From assembly GCA_003537645.1 (NCBI GenBank), contig DPRM01000140.1:219-8738 (forward strand): 8,520 nucleotides of DNA. The letters are read 5' to 3'. Numbering within the stretch: the first letter of the stretch is position 1; each line of letters starts with the position of its first letter. The notes under the pieces are model-generated. The model was given only the letters and a program-made list of their open reading frames with translations. It was not told where the DNA came from and searched no databases. Below are positions 1 through 5,984 of this stretch, one piece after another. The position numbers and the translations under genes are program-made. Source of the stretch: Prolixibacteraceae bacterium (GTDB lineage Bacteria; Bacteroidota; Bacteroidia; Bacteroidales; Prolixibacteraceae).

Positions 1-116
1 CCCACGATGAAAAGAACAGCTGCAATATTGGTGATACTGTAAAGATCATGGAAACACGTCCGATCAGTAAACAAAAATGTTGGAGATTAGTGGAAATCAT
101 AGAAAGAGCTAAGTAA
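1..116 (+). CDS. rpsQ: 30S ribosomal protein S17 (3' part only)
   Basis: This is the C-terminal part of S17, a primary 16S rRNA-binding protein of the 30S subunit. The reading frame begins upstream of the window. Bases 1-2 finish a split codon, 37 codons from position 3 are visible, and the stop TAA is at 114-116. The visible part contains NIGDTVKIMETRPISKQKCW followed by a basic, charged tail ending ERAK. The run GDTVKIMETRPISK is the conserved OB-fold segment of S17, where most bacteria read GD.V.I.E.RPLSK.K.W. It lies 2 nt upstream of rplN, the normal S17-L14 order, so the two are surely co-transcribed. The identification is firm; the N-terminal half cannot be assessed. Confidence 0.95.
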   Translation, partial: HDEKNSCNIGDTVKIMETRPISKQKCWRLVEIIERAK

Positions 117-118
117 TC

Positions 119-484
119 ATGATACAACAGGAATCAAGATGTACCGTTGCCGATAATAGTGGAGCAAAAGAAGTGCTCTGTATCCGCGTACTAGGCGGTA
201 CCAGAAAGCGCTATGCAACACTTGGCGATACCATTGTAGTAACAGTAAAAAGTGCTATAGCGGGAAGTGACATGAAAAAAGGTGCCGTGTCGAAAGCAAT
301 TATTGTACGTACTTCAAAAGAAGTTCGTCGTCAGGATGGATCATACATTCGTTTTGATGATAACGCAGTAGTATTGCTGAACAATGCAGGTGAAATGCGT
401 GGAACTCGTATTTTCGGACCCGTGGCAAGAGAACTTCGTGATAAAAACATGAAGATTATATCACTTGCTCCTGAAGTACTTTAA
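119..484 (+). CDS. rplN: 50S ribosomal protein L14
   Basis: L14 (uL14) is a 23S rRNA-binding protein on the subunit interface of the 50S subunit, near the bridge to 16S helix 14. The protein has 121 residues, matching the usual 121-123. The N-terminal ADNSGAKE (residues 11-18), the internal GEMRGTRIFGPVARELRDKN and the terminal IISLAPEVL are all typical of the family. The ATG is 2 nt after the rpsQ stop, and no purine-rich ribosome binding site precedes it, so translation is probably coupled to rpsQ or uses the SD-independent mode common in Bacteroidota. Its stop shares one base with the ATG chosen for rplX (TAATG). Confidence 0.98.
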   Translation: MIQQESRCTVADNSGAKEVLCIRVLGGTRKRYATLGDTIVVTVKSAIAGSDMKKGAVSKAIIVRTSKEVRRQDGSYIRFDDNAVVLLNNAGEMRGTRIFGPVARELRDKNMKIISLAPEVL

Positions 485-825
485 TGCATAAAATAAAAGC
501 AATGCAGACAAAATTACACATTAAAAAGAGCGACACTGTATTTGTTATAACAGGCAACTACAAAGGTCGTGAAGGCAAAGTGCTTGAAGTAATTAGAGCC
601 ACCGGAAAAGCTATTGTGGAAGGTGTTAATATGGTTAAAAAACATACCAAACCCAACGCGGCACATCCGCAGGGAGGTATTGTTGAAAAGGAAGCACCTA
701 TTCACATTTCTAACCTTATGATTAAGGATCCTAAAACAGGAAAACCTACCCGTATTGGAAGGAAGCTGAATGATAAAGGTAAATTAGTTCGTTATTCAAA
801 AAAATCAGGAGAGGAGATTAAGTAA
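484..825 (+). CDS. rplX: 50S ribosomal protein L24
   Basis: L24 (uL24) is an early assembly-initiator protein that binds the 5' domain of 23S rRNA. A KOW motif is visible around TGNYKGREGKVLEV (about residues 23-36 from the first ATG). It is followed by the family segment EGVNMVKKHTKPN and a C-terminal GRKLNDKGKLVRYSKKSGE. Two in-frame starts are possible. The ATG at 484 overlaps the rplN stop and gives 113 residues. The ATG at 502 gives 107 residues beginning MQTKLHIKKSDT, which fits the family's usual N-terminus (KLHIKKGD-like) better. Neither has a clear Shine-Dalgarno sequence. The first start is listed because of the TAATG coupling, but 502 is about equally likely. The stop overlaps the rplE start, again as TAATG. 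Confidence 0.96.
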   Translation: MHKIKAMQTKLHIKKSDTVFVITGNYKGREGKVLEVIRATGKAIVEGVNMVKKHTKPNAAHPQGGIVEKEAPIHISNLMIKDPKTGKPTRIGRKLNDKGKLVRYSKKSGEEIK

Positions 826-1382
826 TGGCTTACGTACCAACACTTAAGAAAAAATACTTGGACGAAGTAGTTCCTGCATTAGTGAAGGATTTTTCCTACA
901 AAAACTTAATGCAGGCACCAAGGTTAGAGAAAATTGTCATCAATCAGGGAGTTGGAGCTGCTATCGCAGATAAAAAGTTAATCGAAATCGCTACCGAGGA
1001 GATTACTACTATCGCAGGTCAGAAAGCAGTCCAAACCAAATCAAAGAAAGACATTTCTAACTTCAAATTAAGGAAAAAAATGCCCATCGGGGTTCGTGTT
1101 ACACTGCGCAGAGAGCGGATGTACGAGTTCCTTGATCGTCTGATTAGTGTATCTCTTCCCCGTATTCGCGATTTTAGAGGAATTGAAGGAAAAATGGATG
1201 GACAAGGTAATTATACCCTTGGTATTCCTGAACAAATTATTTTTCCTGAAATTGTAATGGACAAAGTTACACGGATTAACGGGATGAATATTACTTTCGT
1301 TACTTCTGCCGATTCTGATGAAGAAGGCTACGCTTTGCTAAAAGAGTTAGGTTTACCTTTTAAAAATGCTAAAAAGAATTAA
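825..1382 (+). CDS. rplE: 50S ribosomal protein L5
   Basis: L5 (uL5) binds 5S rRNA and helps seat the 5S particle in the central protuberance of the 50S subunit; it also contacts P-site tRNA and S13. The 185-residue length is normal for Bacteroidota. Family hallmarks are APRLEKIVINQGVG (residues 31-44), the KSKKDISNFKLRKKMPIG.RVTLR region, the central SLPRIRDFRGI segment, and NYTLGIPEQIIFPEI toward the C-terminal half. The start overlaps the rplX stop by one base (TAATG), indicating translational coupling. rpsN follows after 3 nt. Nothing is odd about the frame. Confidence 0.98.
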   Translation: MAYVPTLKKKYLDEVVPALVKDFSYKNLMQAPRLEKIVINQGVGAAIADKKLIEIATEEITTIAGQKAVQTKSKKDISNFKLRKKMPIGVRVTLRRERMYEFLDRLISVSLPRIRDFRGIEGKMDGQGNYTLGIPEQIIFPEIVMDKVTRINGMNITFVTSADSDEEGYALLKELGLPFKNAKKN

Positions 1383-1385
1383 GAT

Positions 1386-1655
1386 ATGGCTAAGGAATCA
1401 ATGAAAGCTCGGGAAGTAAAAAGAGCAAAACTTGTTGAAAAATATGCCGAGAAAAGAGCCATGCTTAAGGCTGAAGGTGATTATATCGGTCTTCAGAAGT
1501 TACCGAAGAACTCTGCCCGTATTCGTATGCACAACAGGTGCAAATTAACCGGACGCCCGAAAGGGTATATGCGCCAATTCGGTATCAGCAGGATCAATTT
1601 CAGGGAAATGGCTTCTTCTGGTTTAATTCCGGGTGTTAAAAAAGCAAGTTGGTAA
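1386..1655 (+). CDS. rpsN: 30S ribosomal protein S14, zinc-free form
   Basis: S14 (uS14) sits in the head of the 30S subunit and is a late assembly protein contacting S3, S10 and S19. The 89-residue protein carries the C-terminal core NRCKLTGRPKGYMRQFGISR and ends SGLIPGVKKASW, both diagnostic of S14. Only one cysteine is present, so the CxxC...CxxC zinc site of the short, about 61-residue S14 is missing. This is the zinc-independent type, longer at the N-terminus and shorter than the roughly 101-residue E. coli protein. The start is 3 nt after rplE with no SD motif; rpsH begins 17 nt downstream. Confidence 0.97.
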   Translation: MAKESMKAREVKRAKLVEKYAEKRAMLKAEGDYIGLQKLPKNSARIRMHNRCKLTGRPKGYMRQFGISRINFREMASSGLIPGVKKASW

Positions 1656-1672
1656 TTCATAATTAAGAAGTA

Positions 1673-2080
1673 ATGAGCAAAATTACAGACCCAATAGCAG
1701 ATTATCTGACACGAATCAGAAATGCCCAGAAAGCAAAACATCGTGTGGTTGATATTCCTGCATCCAATATCAAGAAAGAAATTACCAAAATTTTGAAAGA
1801 TAAAGGATATATCCTCAACTACAAGTTTGAAGATGAAATCAACTTTCAGGGCAACATTAAAATTGCCTTGAAATATCATCCAGAATCGCGCATTCCAGCG
1901 ATCAAAGCAATCAGAAGAATCAGTAAACCTGGTTTGCGGAAGTACTGTCATACCGACAGTATTCCAAGAGTGCTTAACGGTTTAGGAATTGCCGTAATAT
2001 CTACCTCCAAAGGCGTGATCACCGACAAAGAAGCTCGGGAATTAGGTGTTGGCGGTGAAGTCTTATGTTACGTTTATTAA
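1673..2080 (+). CDS. rpsH: 30S ribosomal protein S8
   Basis: S8 (uS8) is a primary binder of the 16S rRNA central domain. In E. coli it is also the translational repressor of the spc operon, acting at the rplE start; whether that applies here is unknown. The 135-residue length is close to the usual 130-133. The N-terminal DPIADYLTRIRNA and the C-terminal GLGIAVISTSKGVITDKEAR plus GGEVLCYVY are unmistakable S8 signatures. The preceding 17-nt gap (ATTCATAATTAAGAAGT-like, A+T-rich) holds at most a weak AAGAAG purine stretch. The 3' end is followed by a 16-nt gap that contains the strong ribosome binding site of rplF. Confidence 0.98.
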   Translation: MSKITDPIADYLTRIRNAQKAKHRVVDIPASNIKKEITKILKDKGYILNYKFEDEINFQGNIKIALKYHPESRIPAIKAIRRISKPGLRKYCHTDSIPRVLNGLGIAVISTSKGVITDKEARELGVGGEVLCYVY

Positions 2081-2083
2081 TCT

Positions 2084-2090
2084 AGGAGGA
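2084..2090 (+). promoter_or_regulatory. Strong Shine-Dalgarno sequence for rplF
   Basis: The heptamer AGGAGGA is a full anti-Shine-Dalgarno match ending 6 nt before the ATG at 2097, which is good spacing. It decides the rplF start against the in-frame upstream ATG at 2046, which lies inside rpsH. It is the only well-placed, full-strength SD in this window, in a presumed Bacteroidota genome where ribosomes generally ignore SD sequences. Confidence 0.75.
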
Positions 2091-2096
2091 ATAATA

Positions 2097-2654
2097 ATGT
2101 CAAGGATAGGTAAACTACCCATTGAAGTCCCGGCAGGTGTAAAATTTACTGTAAGCGATACAAATCTGGTAACAGTAAAAGGTCCGCTGGGCGAGCTATC
2201 ACAACAGGTTGATCCGGATATTACTTTTTCATTGGAAGATGGTATTTTAACCGTAATTCGTCCTACTGATGAGAAAAGACACCGTGCCATGCATGGCCTG
2301 TACCGTTCACTTATTAATAATATGGTGGTTGGTGTATCAAAAGGTTATGAAGTAAAACTCGAATTGGTTGGTGTTGGTTATCGTGCTGAAAACGATGGTC
2401 AGATACTCGATTTGGTGCTAGGTTATTCGCATCATACTTATCTTCAGCTACCTGCTGAAGTTCAGGTTGAAGCAAAAAGTGATAAACGTAGTAACCCGAT
2501 TGTAACTCTGAAGAGCTGCGATAAACAATTGATTGGTCACATTGCGGCCAAAATCAGATCCTTCAGAAAACCTGAGCCTTACAAAGGAAAAGGTGTTAAG
2601 TTTGTAGGTGAAGTTATTAGGCGCAAAGCCGGAAAATCAGCTGGGGCTAAATAG
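2097..2654 (+). CDS. rplF: 50S ribosomal protein L6
   Basis: L6 (uL6) binds 23S rRNA near the base of the L7/L12 stalk and the sarcin-ricin loop, close to where translation GTPases bind. The 185-residue protein begins MSRIGKLPIEVPAGV, the standard L6 N-terminus, and consists of two related alpha/beta domains. The C-terminal signature PEPYKGKGV is at residues 159-167, followed by a basic RRKAGKSAGAK tail. The ATG at 2097 is chosen because it matches the family start and has a strong SD. The longer frame opening at 2046 would add 17 residues encoded within rpsH and is not credible. rplR begins 15 nt downstream. Confidence 0.98.
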   Translation: MSRIGKLPIEVPAGVKFTVSDTNLVTVKGPLGELSQQVDPDITFSLEDGILTVIRPTDEKRHRAMHGLYRSLINNMVVGVSKGYEVKLELVGVGYRAENDGQILDLVLGYSHHTYLQLPAEVQVEAKSDKRSNPIVTLKSCDKQLIGHIAAKIRSFRKPEPYKGKGVKFVGEVIRRKAGKSAGAK

Positions 2655-2669
2655 TAAAATTTAAAAACC

Positions 2670-3026
2670 ATGGCTTTAACGAAGCAAGAAAGAAGATATA
2701 GAATTAAGAAGAGGATCCGGAAAATTGTTTCCGGAACTGCAGAAAGACCACGTTTGAATGTATTCAGAAGCAACAAGCAAATTTATGCTCAGTTGGTTGA
2801 TGATGTAACAGGAAGAACAGTTTTGGCAGTATCTTCACTTAATAAAGATTTCGAAGGTGCCGAGGGTACCAAAATCGAAATGGCCGCTAAAGTAGGAAAA
2901 GCTGTTGCCGACAAAGCTATTGCTGCCGGTATTACTGCTGTAGTATTCGATCGTAATGGTTATTTGTATCACGGAAGAGTTAAACAATTAGCTGACGCTG
3001 CCCGCGAAGGTGGCCTTAAATTTTAA
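2670..3026 (+). CDS. rplR: 50S ribosomal protein L18
   Basis: L18 (uL18) binds 5S rRNA together with L5 and anchors it in the central protuberance. The length of 118 residues is typical. The very basic N-terminal arm (ERRYRIKKRIRKI) precedes ERPRLNVFRSNKQIYAQ (residues 25-41), the core RNA-binding region. The C-terminal FDRNGYLYHGRVKQLADAAR followed by EGGLKF is the family end. The start is preceded by an A-rich stretch (TTTAAAAACC) and no SD, which is typical of Bacteroidota initiation sites. rpsE begins 5 nt after the stop. Confidence 0.98.
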   Translation: MALTKQERRYRIKKRIRKIVSGTAERPRLNVFRSNKQIYAQLVDDVTGRTVLAVSSLNKDFEGAEGTKIEMAAKVGKAVADKAIAAGITAVVFDRNGYLYHGRVKQLADAAREGGLKF

Positions 3027-3031
3027 TAGTT

Positions 3032-3547
3032 ATGTCAGGAGATATCAGAAAAGTAAAAACCAGTGATCTGGAACTGAAAGATCGATTGGTAGCTATTAAC
3101 CGTGTTACTAAAGTAACCAAGGGAGGTAGAACATTCAGCTTCTCAGCAATTGTTGTAGTAGGAAACGAAGACGGTATCGTAGGCTGGGGCCTCGGTAAAG
3201 CCAGCGAGGTAACTACAGCAATATCAAAAGGCGTTGATGCAGCTAAAAAGAACCTTGTGAAAGTTCCGGTACATAACGGAACTATACCTCACGAGCAGGA
3301 AGCTAAATTTGGTGGCGCCCGTGTATTCTTAAAACCGGCAACTTCGGGAACTGGAGTAAAAGCAGGTGGTGCGATGCGCTCTGTACTGGAAAGTGTTGGA
3401 GTTCACAATATCCTTGCGAAATCAAAAGGATCGTCGAATCCTCACAATCTGGTAAAAGCAACTATGAACGCGCTTCTCGAATTGAGGGATGCTCACACCG
3501 TTGCTGATCACCGGGGAGTAACATTGGATAAAGTATTTAATGGATAA
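3032..3547 (+). CDS. rpsE: 30S ribosomal protein S5
   Basis: S5 (uS5) lies at the mRNA entry channel of the 30S subunit and affects decoding accuracy and mRNA unwinding. The protein is 171 residues. The N-terminal double-stranded-RNA-binding-like domain (about residues 14-78) contains LKDRLVAINRVTKVTKGGR and the glycine-rich GWGLGKASEV. The C-terminal domain (about 85-160) contains HEQEAKFGGARVFLKPA, GTGVKAGGAMRSVLE and GSSNPHNLVKAT. All are S5 hallmarks. The gaps are 5 nt to rplR and 6 nt to rpmD. No frame irregularity is seen. Confidence 0.98.
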   Translation: MSGDIRKVKTSDLELKDRLVAINRVTKVTKGGRTFSFSAIVVVGNEDGIVGWGLGKASEVTTAISKGVDAAKKNLVKVPVHNGTIPHEQEAKFGGARVFLKPATSGTGVKAGGAMRSVLESVGVHNILAKSKGSSNPHNLVKATMNALLELRDAHTVADHRGVTLDKVFNG

Positions 3548-3553
3548 GGAGTT

Positions 3554-3733
3554 ATGGCTAAGATTAAAATTACACAAGTAAGAAGCGCAATTGGTTCCGA
3601 TAAAACACAGAAAGCGACATTAATCGCTCTGGGAATCAAAAAGCTTAATCGTGCGGTTGAACATGAAGTAACTCCGCAAATTCTCGGGATGGTCAATAAA
3701 TTGAAGCATCTCCTAAGTGTTGAAGAAGTTTAA
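3554..3733 (+). CDS. rpmD: 50S ribosomal protein L30
   Basis: L30 (uL30) is a small 50S protein that contacts 23S rRNA near 5S rRNA. The 59-residue translation reads MAKIKITQVRSAIGSDKTQK at its start, then the family segment ATLIALGIKKLNRAVEH, and ends KHLLSVEEV. Length and the single ferredoxin-like fold pattern match L30. The AAGGAG just before the ATG is part of the rpsE stop region and only 2 nt from the start, too close to act as a normal SD. Position between rpsE and rplO is the conserved spc order, which supports the call. Confidence 0.96.
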   Translation: MAKIKITQVRSAIGSDKTQKATLIALGIKKLNRAVEHEVTPQILGMVNKLKHLLSVEEV

Positions 3734-3753
3734 ACTTATTAAGAGCAAGAAAT

Positions 3754-4200
3754 ATGGATTTAAGTAATCTTAAACCTGCTGAAGGTTCAACCAAAAGCGA
3801 AAAGCGAATTGGTCGCGGCCAGGGTTCTGGTCACGGTGGCACCTCTACCAGAGGTCATAAAGGCGCCAAATCACGATCTGGGTACAAAACCCGTCGTGGT
3901 TTCGAAGGAGGTCAGATGCCTTTACAGCGAGTGGTACCTAAATTTGGCTTTAAAAACATCAACCGGAAAGAATTTAAAGCAATTAACCTGGATGTAATTC
4001 AGGAATTGGCTGAAAATTTAAAGTTAACCTGTATTGATGTTGATACTTTAGTAGAAGCTGGAATGGCTTCCAAAAGGGATAGAGTGAAGATCTTGGGAGA
4101 TGGAGTATTGAACCTTAAATTGGAAGTAAAAGCACACGCTTTTTCAAAAAGAGCTAAAGAAACCATTGAGAAACTAGAAGGAACCACCGAAATACTCTAA
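3754..4200 (+). CDS. rplO: 50S ribosomal protein L15
   Basis: L15 (uL15) is a largely extended 23S rRNA-binding protein needed late in 50S assembly. The 148 residues fall in the normal range. The glycine/basic N-terminal tail is typical: GRGQGSGHGGTSTRGHKGAK (residues 20-39), then RRGFEGGQMPLQRVVPKFGF (48-67). The C-terminal globular domain is the usual VKILGDG.L..KLEVKAHAFSK type. It sits 20 nt after rpmD and 5 nt before secY, the conserved order in which secY is expressed together with ribosomal proteins. Confidence 0.98.
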   Translation: MDLSNLKPAEGSTKSEKRIGRGQGSGHGGTSTRGHKGAKSRSGYKTRRGFEGGQMPLQRVVPKFGFKNINRKEFKAINLDVIQELAENLKLTCIDVDTLVEAGMASKRDRVKILGDGVLNLKLEVKAHAFSKRAKETIEKLEGTTEIL

Positions 4201-4205
4201 AACTG

Positions 4206-5546
4206 ATGAAAAAGTTTATTGAAACCCTAAAGAATATTTACAAGATTGAAGACCTGCGGTCCCGGTTGGGGATTACTTTGTTCTTCCTTTTAATATATCG
4301 TTTAGGTTCGTATGTTTCTTTGCCCGGAGTTGATCCTGCCCAATTGGGACAACTTGCTGATCAAACATCTGAGGGGTTGCTCGGATTGTTAGATATGTTC
4401 TCAGGAGGAGCTTTCTCTAAAGCATCAATTTTTGCTTTAGGGATTATGCCTTATATATCAGCCTCGATTGTAATTCAGTTAATGGGTATTGCGGTACCAT
4501 ATTTCCAAAGATTGCAAAAAGAGGGTGAATCAGGACGTCGCAAAATCAATCAGTTAACTCGTTATCTGACTGTTGTGATCCTGCTCTTCCAGGCTCCTGC
4601 ATATTTAGTAAACCTTCATGCCCAGTTACCCGAAAGCGCTTTTGCAATTTCAGGTACTATATTTACAATATCATCGACAATTATTTTAACTGCCGGTTCG
4701 ATGTTCGTAATGTGGCTTGGTGAGCGTATTACTGATAAAGGAATCGGAAATGGTATATCACTGATCATCATGATCGGAATTATTGCACGTCTTCCACATT
4801 CAATTCTTGCTGAATTTATTTCACGCATTGAACAACAAGGTGGCGGTATGGTAATGTTCCTTTTAGAATTTGTTGTATTGTTTGTTGTATTTATGGGATC
4901 TATTTTGCTGGTTCAGGGAACACGCAAAATTCCTGTTCAATATGCAAAACGCATTGTTGGAAACAAACAATATGGCGGTGTTCGTCAGTATATACCGTTG
5001 AAAGTAAATGCTGCAGGAGTTATGCCTATCATTTTTGCTCAGGCAATCATGTTTATTCCTATTAGCCTTGCCGGATTTGCTCAATCAGATAGTTTGAGTG
5101 GTTTTGCAGCAGCATTTTCAGATCATACAGGATTTTGGTATAACCTAACTCAATTTACGCTGGTAATTCTGTTTACATATTTCTATACAGCAATTACAGT
5201 TAATCCAATGCAAATGGCTGAGGATATGAAGAAAAACGGTGGTTTTATTCCCGGAGTTAAACCCGGAAAGAAAACTGTTGAATTTCTTGATACCATCATG
5301 TCAAGAATAACACTGCCTGGATCTGTTTTCTTAGGTATTGTTACTATTCTACCTGCTTTTGCCATGATGGCAGGAATTAACACACAGTTTGCCTATTTCT
5401 TTGGTGGAACTTCACTGTTAATTCTCGTGGGTGTTGTACTTGATACATTACAGCAAATTGAAAGTCACCTTTTGATGCGTCACTATGATGGTTTGATGAA
5501 ATCAGGCCGTATTAAAGGACGTACCGGAACTGGTGGGGCATACTAA
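4206..5546 (+). CDS. secY: Protein translocase channel subunit SecY
   Basis: SecY is the pore-forming subunit of the SecYEG translocon in the inner membrane, exporting unfolded preproteins with SecA and inserting membrane proteins. The protein is 446 residues with about ten hydrophobic spans, roughly at 21-40, 73-97, 117-137, 148-170, 181-196, 214-236, 266-290, 312-335, 368-390 and 395-415. The plug region follows LLGLLDMFSGGAF (58-70). GERITDKGIGNGIS (172-185) and NAAGVMPIIFAQA (268-280) are strong SecY signatures. The large cytoplasmic C5 loop carries FIPGVKPGKKT (347-357). The gene starts 5 nt after rplO and ends the tightly packed block, since the next gene is 205 bp away. Confidence 0.99.
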   Translation: MKKFIETLKNIYKIEDLRSRLGITLFFLLIYRLGSYVSLPGVDPAQLGQLADQTSEGLLGLLDMFSGGAFSKASIFALGIMPYISASIVIQLMGIAVPYFQRLQKEGESGRRKINQLTRYLTVVILLFQAPAYLVNLHAQLPESAFAISGTIFTISSTIILTAGSMFVMWLGERITDKGIGNGISLIIMIGIIARLPHSILAEFISRIEQQGGGMVMFLLEFVVLFVVFMGSILLVQGTRKIPVQYAKRIVGNKQYGGVRQYIPLKVNAAGVMPIIFAQAIMFIPISLAGFAQSDSLSGFAAAFSDHTGFWYNLTQFTLVILFTYFYTAITVNPMQMAEDMKKNGGFIPGVKPGKKTVEFLDTIMSRITLPGSVFLGIVTILPAFAMMAGINTQFAYFFGGTSLLILVGVVLDTLQQIESHLLMRHYDGLMKSGRIKGRTGTGGAY

Positions 5547-5554
5547 ATCTATTC

Positions 5555-5568
5555 GGACATTTATGTCC
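5555..5568 (+). terminator. Short hairpin after secY (weak terminator candidate)
   Basis: GGACAT and ATGTCC form a perfect inverted repeat 8 nt after the secY stop; sterically this means a 5-bp stem with a 4-nt loop. No run of T follows, so it does not look like a standard intrinsic terminator. It could instead stabilise the 3' end of a processed secY transcript. Confidence 0.25.
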
Positions 5569-5623
5569 CTGATTATTGAAAGTTCTAAACTTGTTAAATT
5601 AAATTCAAAAATAACGAAGTAAG

Positions 5624-5685
5624 TCCGGTAATTCTTGTAGTTTTGCCGAATTTATCGGAGGATGATATTTAATCCTCTGAACCGA
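5624..5685 (+). promoter_or_regulatory. Potential alternative RNA helices upstream of infA
   Basis: TCCGGTAA (5624-5631) can pair with TTATCGGA (5652-5659), giving 8 bp with one G-U and a 20-nt loop. GAGGAT (5658-5663) can pair with ATCCTC (5672-5677) around an 8-nt loop, extended by TCG (5655-5657) with CGA (5683-5685) across a bulge. The two helices share bases 5658-5659 (and 5655-5657 in the extended form), so they compete. This could be a leader controlling infA and downstream genes. It is not a riboswitch class I recognise, and pairing was found by eye only. Confidence 0.3.
5638..5645 (+). promoter_or_regulatory. Candidate Bacteroidota -7 promoter box upstream of infA
   Basis: TAGTTTTG matches the Bacteroidota -7 consensus TAnnTTTG exactly. 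The expected -33 TTG is absent at the normal 17-23 nt spacing, which weakens the call. If used, it would start transcription around 5650 and give an infA leader of about 100 nt containing the GAGGAT/ATCCTC hairpin. Confidence 0.35.
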
Positions 5686-5690
5686 AGTTT

Positions 5691-5706
5691 AAAAAATGAA
5701 TTTTTT
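5691..5706 (+). repeat. A6/T6 inverted repeat in the infA leader
   Basis: AAAAAATGAATTTTTT is an inverted repeat (A6, TGAA, T6) 45 bp before infA. As RNA it would be a weak A-U hairpin ending in U6. The absence of G-C pairs makes it a poor terminator, and A+T-rich composition alone may explain it. Confidence 0.3.
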
Positions 5707-5751
5707 CAGTAAGAGTGTAATCTCTAAATACTTGATAATTAATCTATATTT

Positions 5752-5973
5752 ATGTCAAAACAGTCTTCAATAGAACAAGACGGAACAATCATTGAATCAT
5801 TATCGAATGCAATGTTCAGGGTTGAATTGGAAAATGGACATACCATTACTGCACACATTTCAGGAAAAATGCGGATGCACTACATCAAAATTTTACCTGG
5901 TGATAAAGTAAAGGTTGAAATGTCGCCATACGACCTGACCAAAGGAAGAATTACTTTTAGATACAAAAACTAA
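5752..5973 (+). CDS. infA: Translation initiation factor IF-1
   Basis: IF-1 binds the 30S A site during initiation and helps IF-2 and IF-3 select initiator tRNA. The 73-residue protein is a single S1-type OB fold: GTIIESLSNAMFRVELENGH (11-30), then ISGKMRMHYIKILPGDKVKVE, then SPYDLTKGRITFRYK near the end. All are canonical, and the length is one residue over the common 72. The preceding bases (AATCTATATTT) are A+T-rich with no SD. It opens the alpha-type block after the 205-bp gap, 11 nt ahead of rpmJ. The usual Bacteroidota neighbour map is not upstream. Confidence 0.98.
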   Translation: MSKQSSIEQDGTIIESLSNAMFRVELENGHTITAHISGKMRMHYIKILPGDKVKVEMSPYDLTKGRITFRYKN

Positions 5974-5984
5974 AGCACAAAATA

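Larger units (their letters stand above)
5547..5751 (+). other. secY-infA intergenic region
   Basis: This 205-bp A+T-rich gap is the only long non-coding stretch in the window. It contains a short perfect hairpin just after secY, an 8-bp imperfect helix pairing 5624-5631 with 5652-5659, a second hairpin at 5658-5677 that cannot coexist with it, a -7-like promoter box at 5638-5645, and an A6/T6 inverted repeat at 5691-5706. No gene is evident in either strand, and no residue of map is recognisable. The likely role is a weak break between the spc and alpha blocks plus a 5' leader for infA; this is an inference. Confidence 0.6.

Noticed and set aside
1493..1951. 152-codon open frame on the minus strand across rpsN and rpsH
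   Set aside because: It is antisense to two unmistakable ribosomal protein genes, and its product looks like a random reverse translation (Phe/Cys/Ile-rich) with no recognisable domain.
2046..2096. In-frame upstream start that would extend L6 by 17 residues
   Set aside because: It lies inside rpsH, lacks family similarity, and the ATG at 2097 has a strong SD and the standard MSRIGK L6 start.
3546..3551. AAGGAG as a second strong SD, for rpmD
   Set aside because: Only 2 nt separate it from the ATG, too close for normal SD pairing; it arises from the rpsE stop TAA followed by GGAG.
3809..3997. 62-codon + strand frame inside rplO
   Set aside because: It is a shifted-frame shadow of the conserved glycine/basic L15 N-terminal region.
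5691..5706. A6/T6 inverted repeat as an intrinsic terminator before infA
   Set aside because: The stem is entirely A-U and would be unstable, and termination here would cut off infA from any promoter in the gap.
5662..5712. 16-codon ORF (MIFNPLNRSLKNEFFQ) directly after GGAGG, a possible leader peptide
   Set aside because: The GGAGG touches the ATG with no spacer, so it cannot act as an SD. There is no codon bias toward any amino acid that would suggest attenuation, and the purines are better explained as part of a hairpin.
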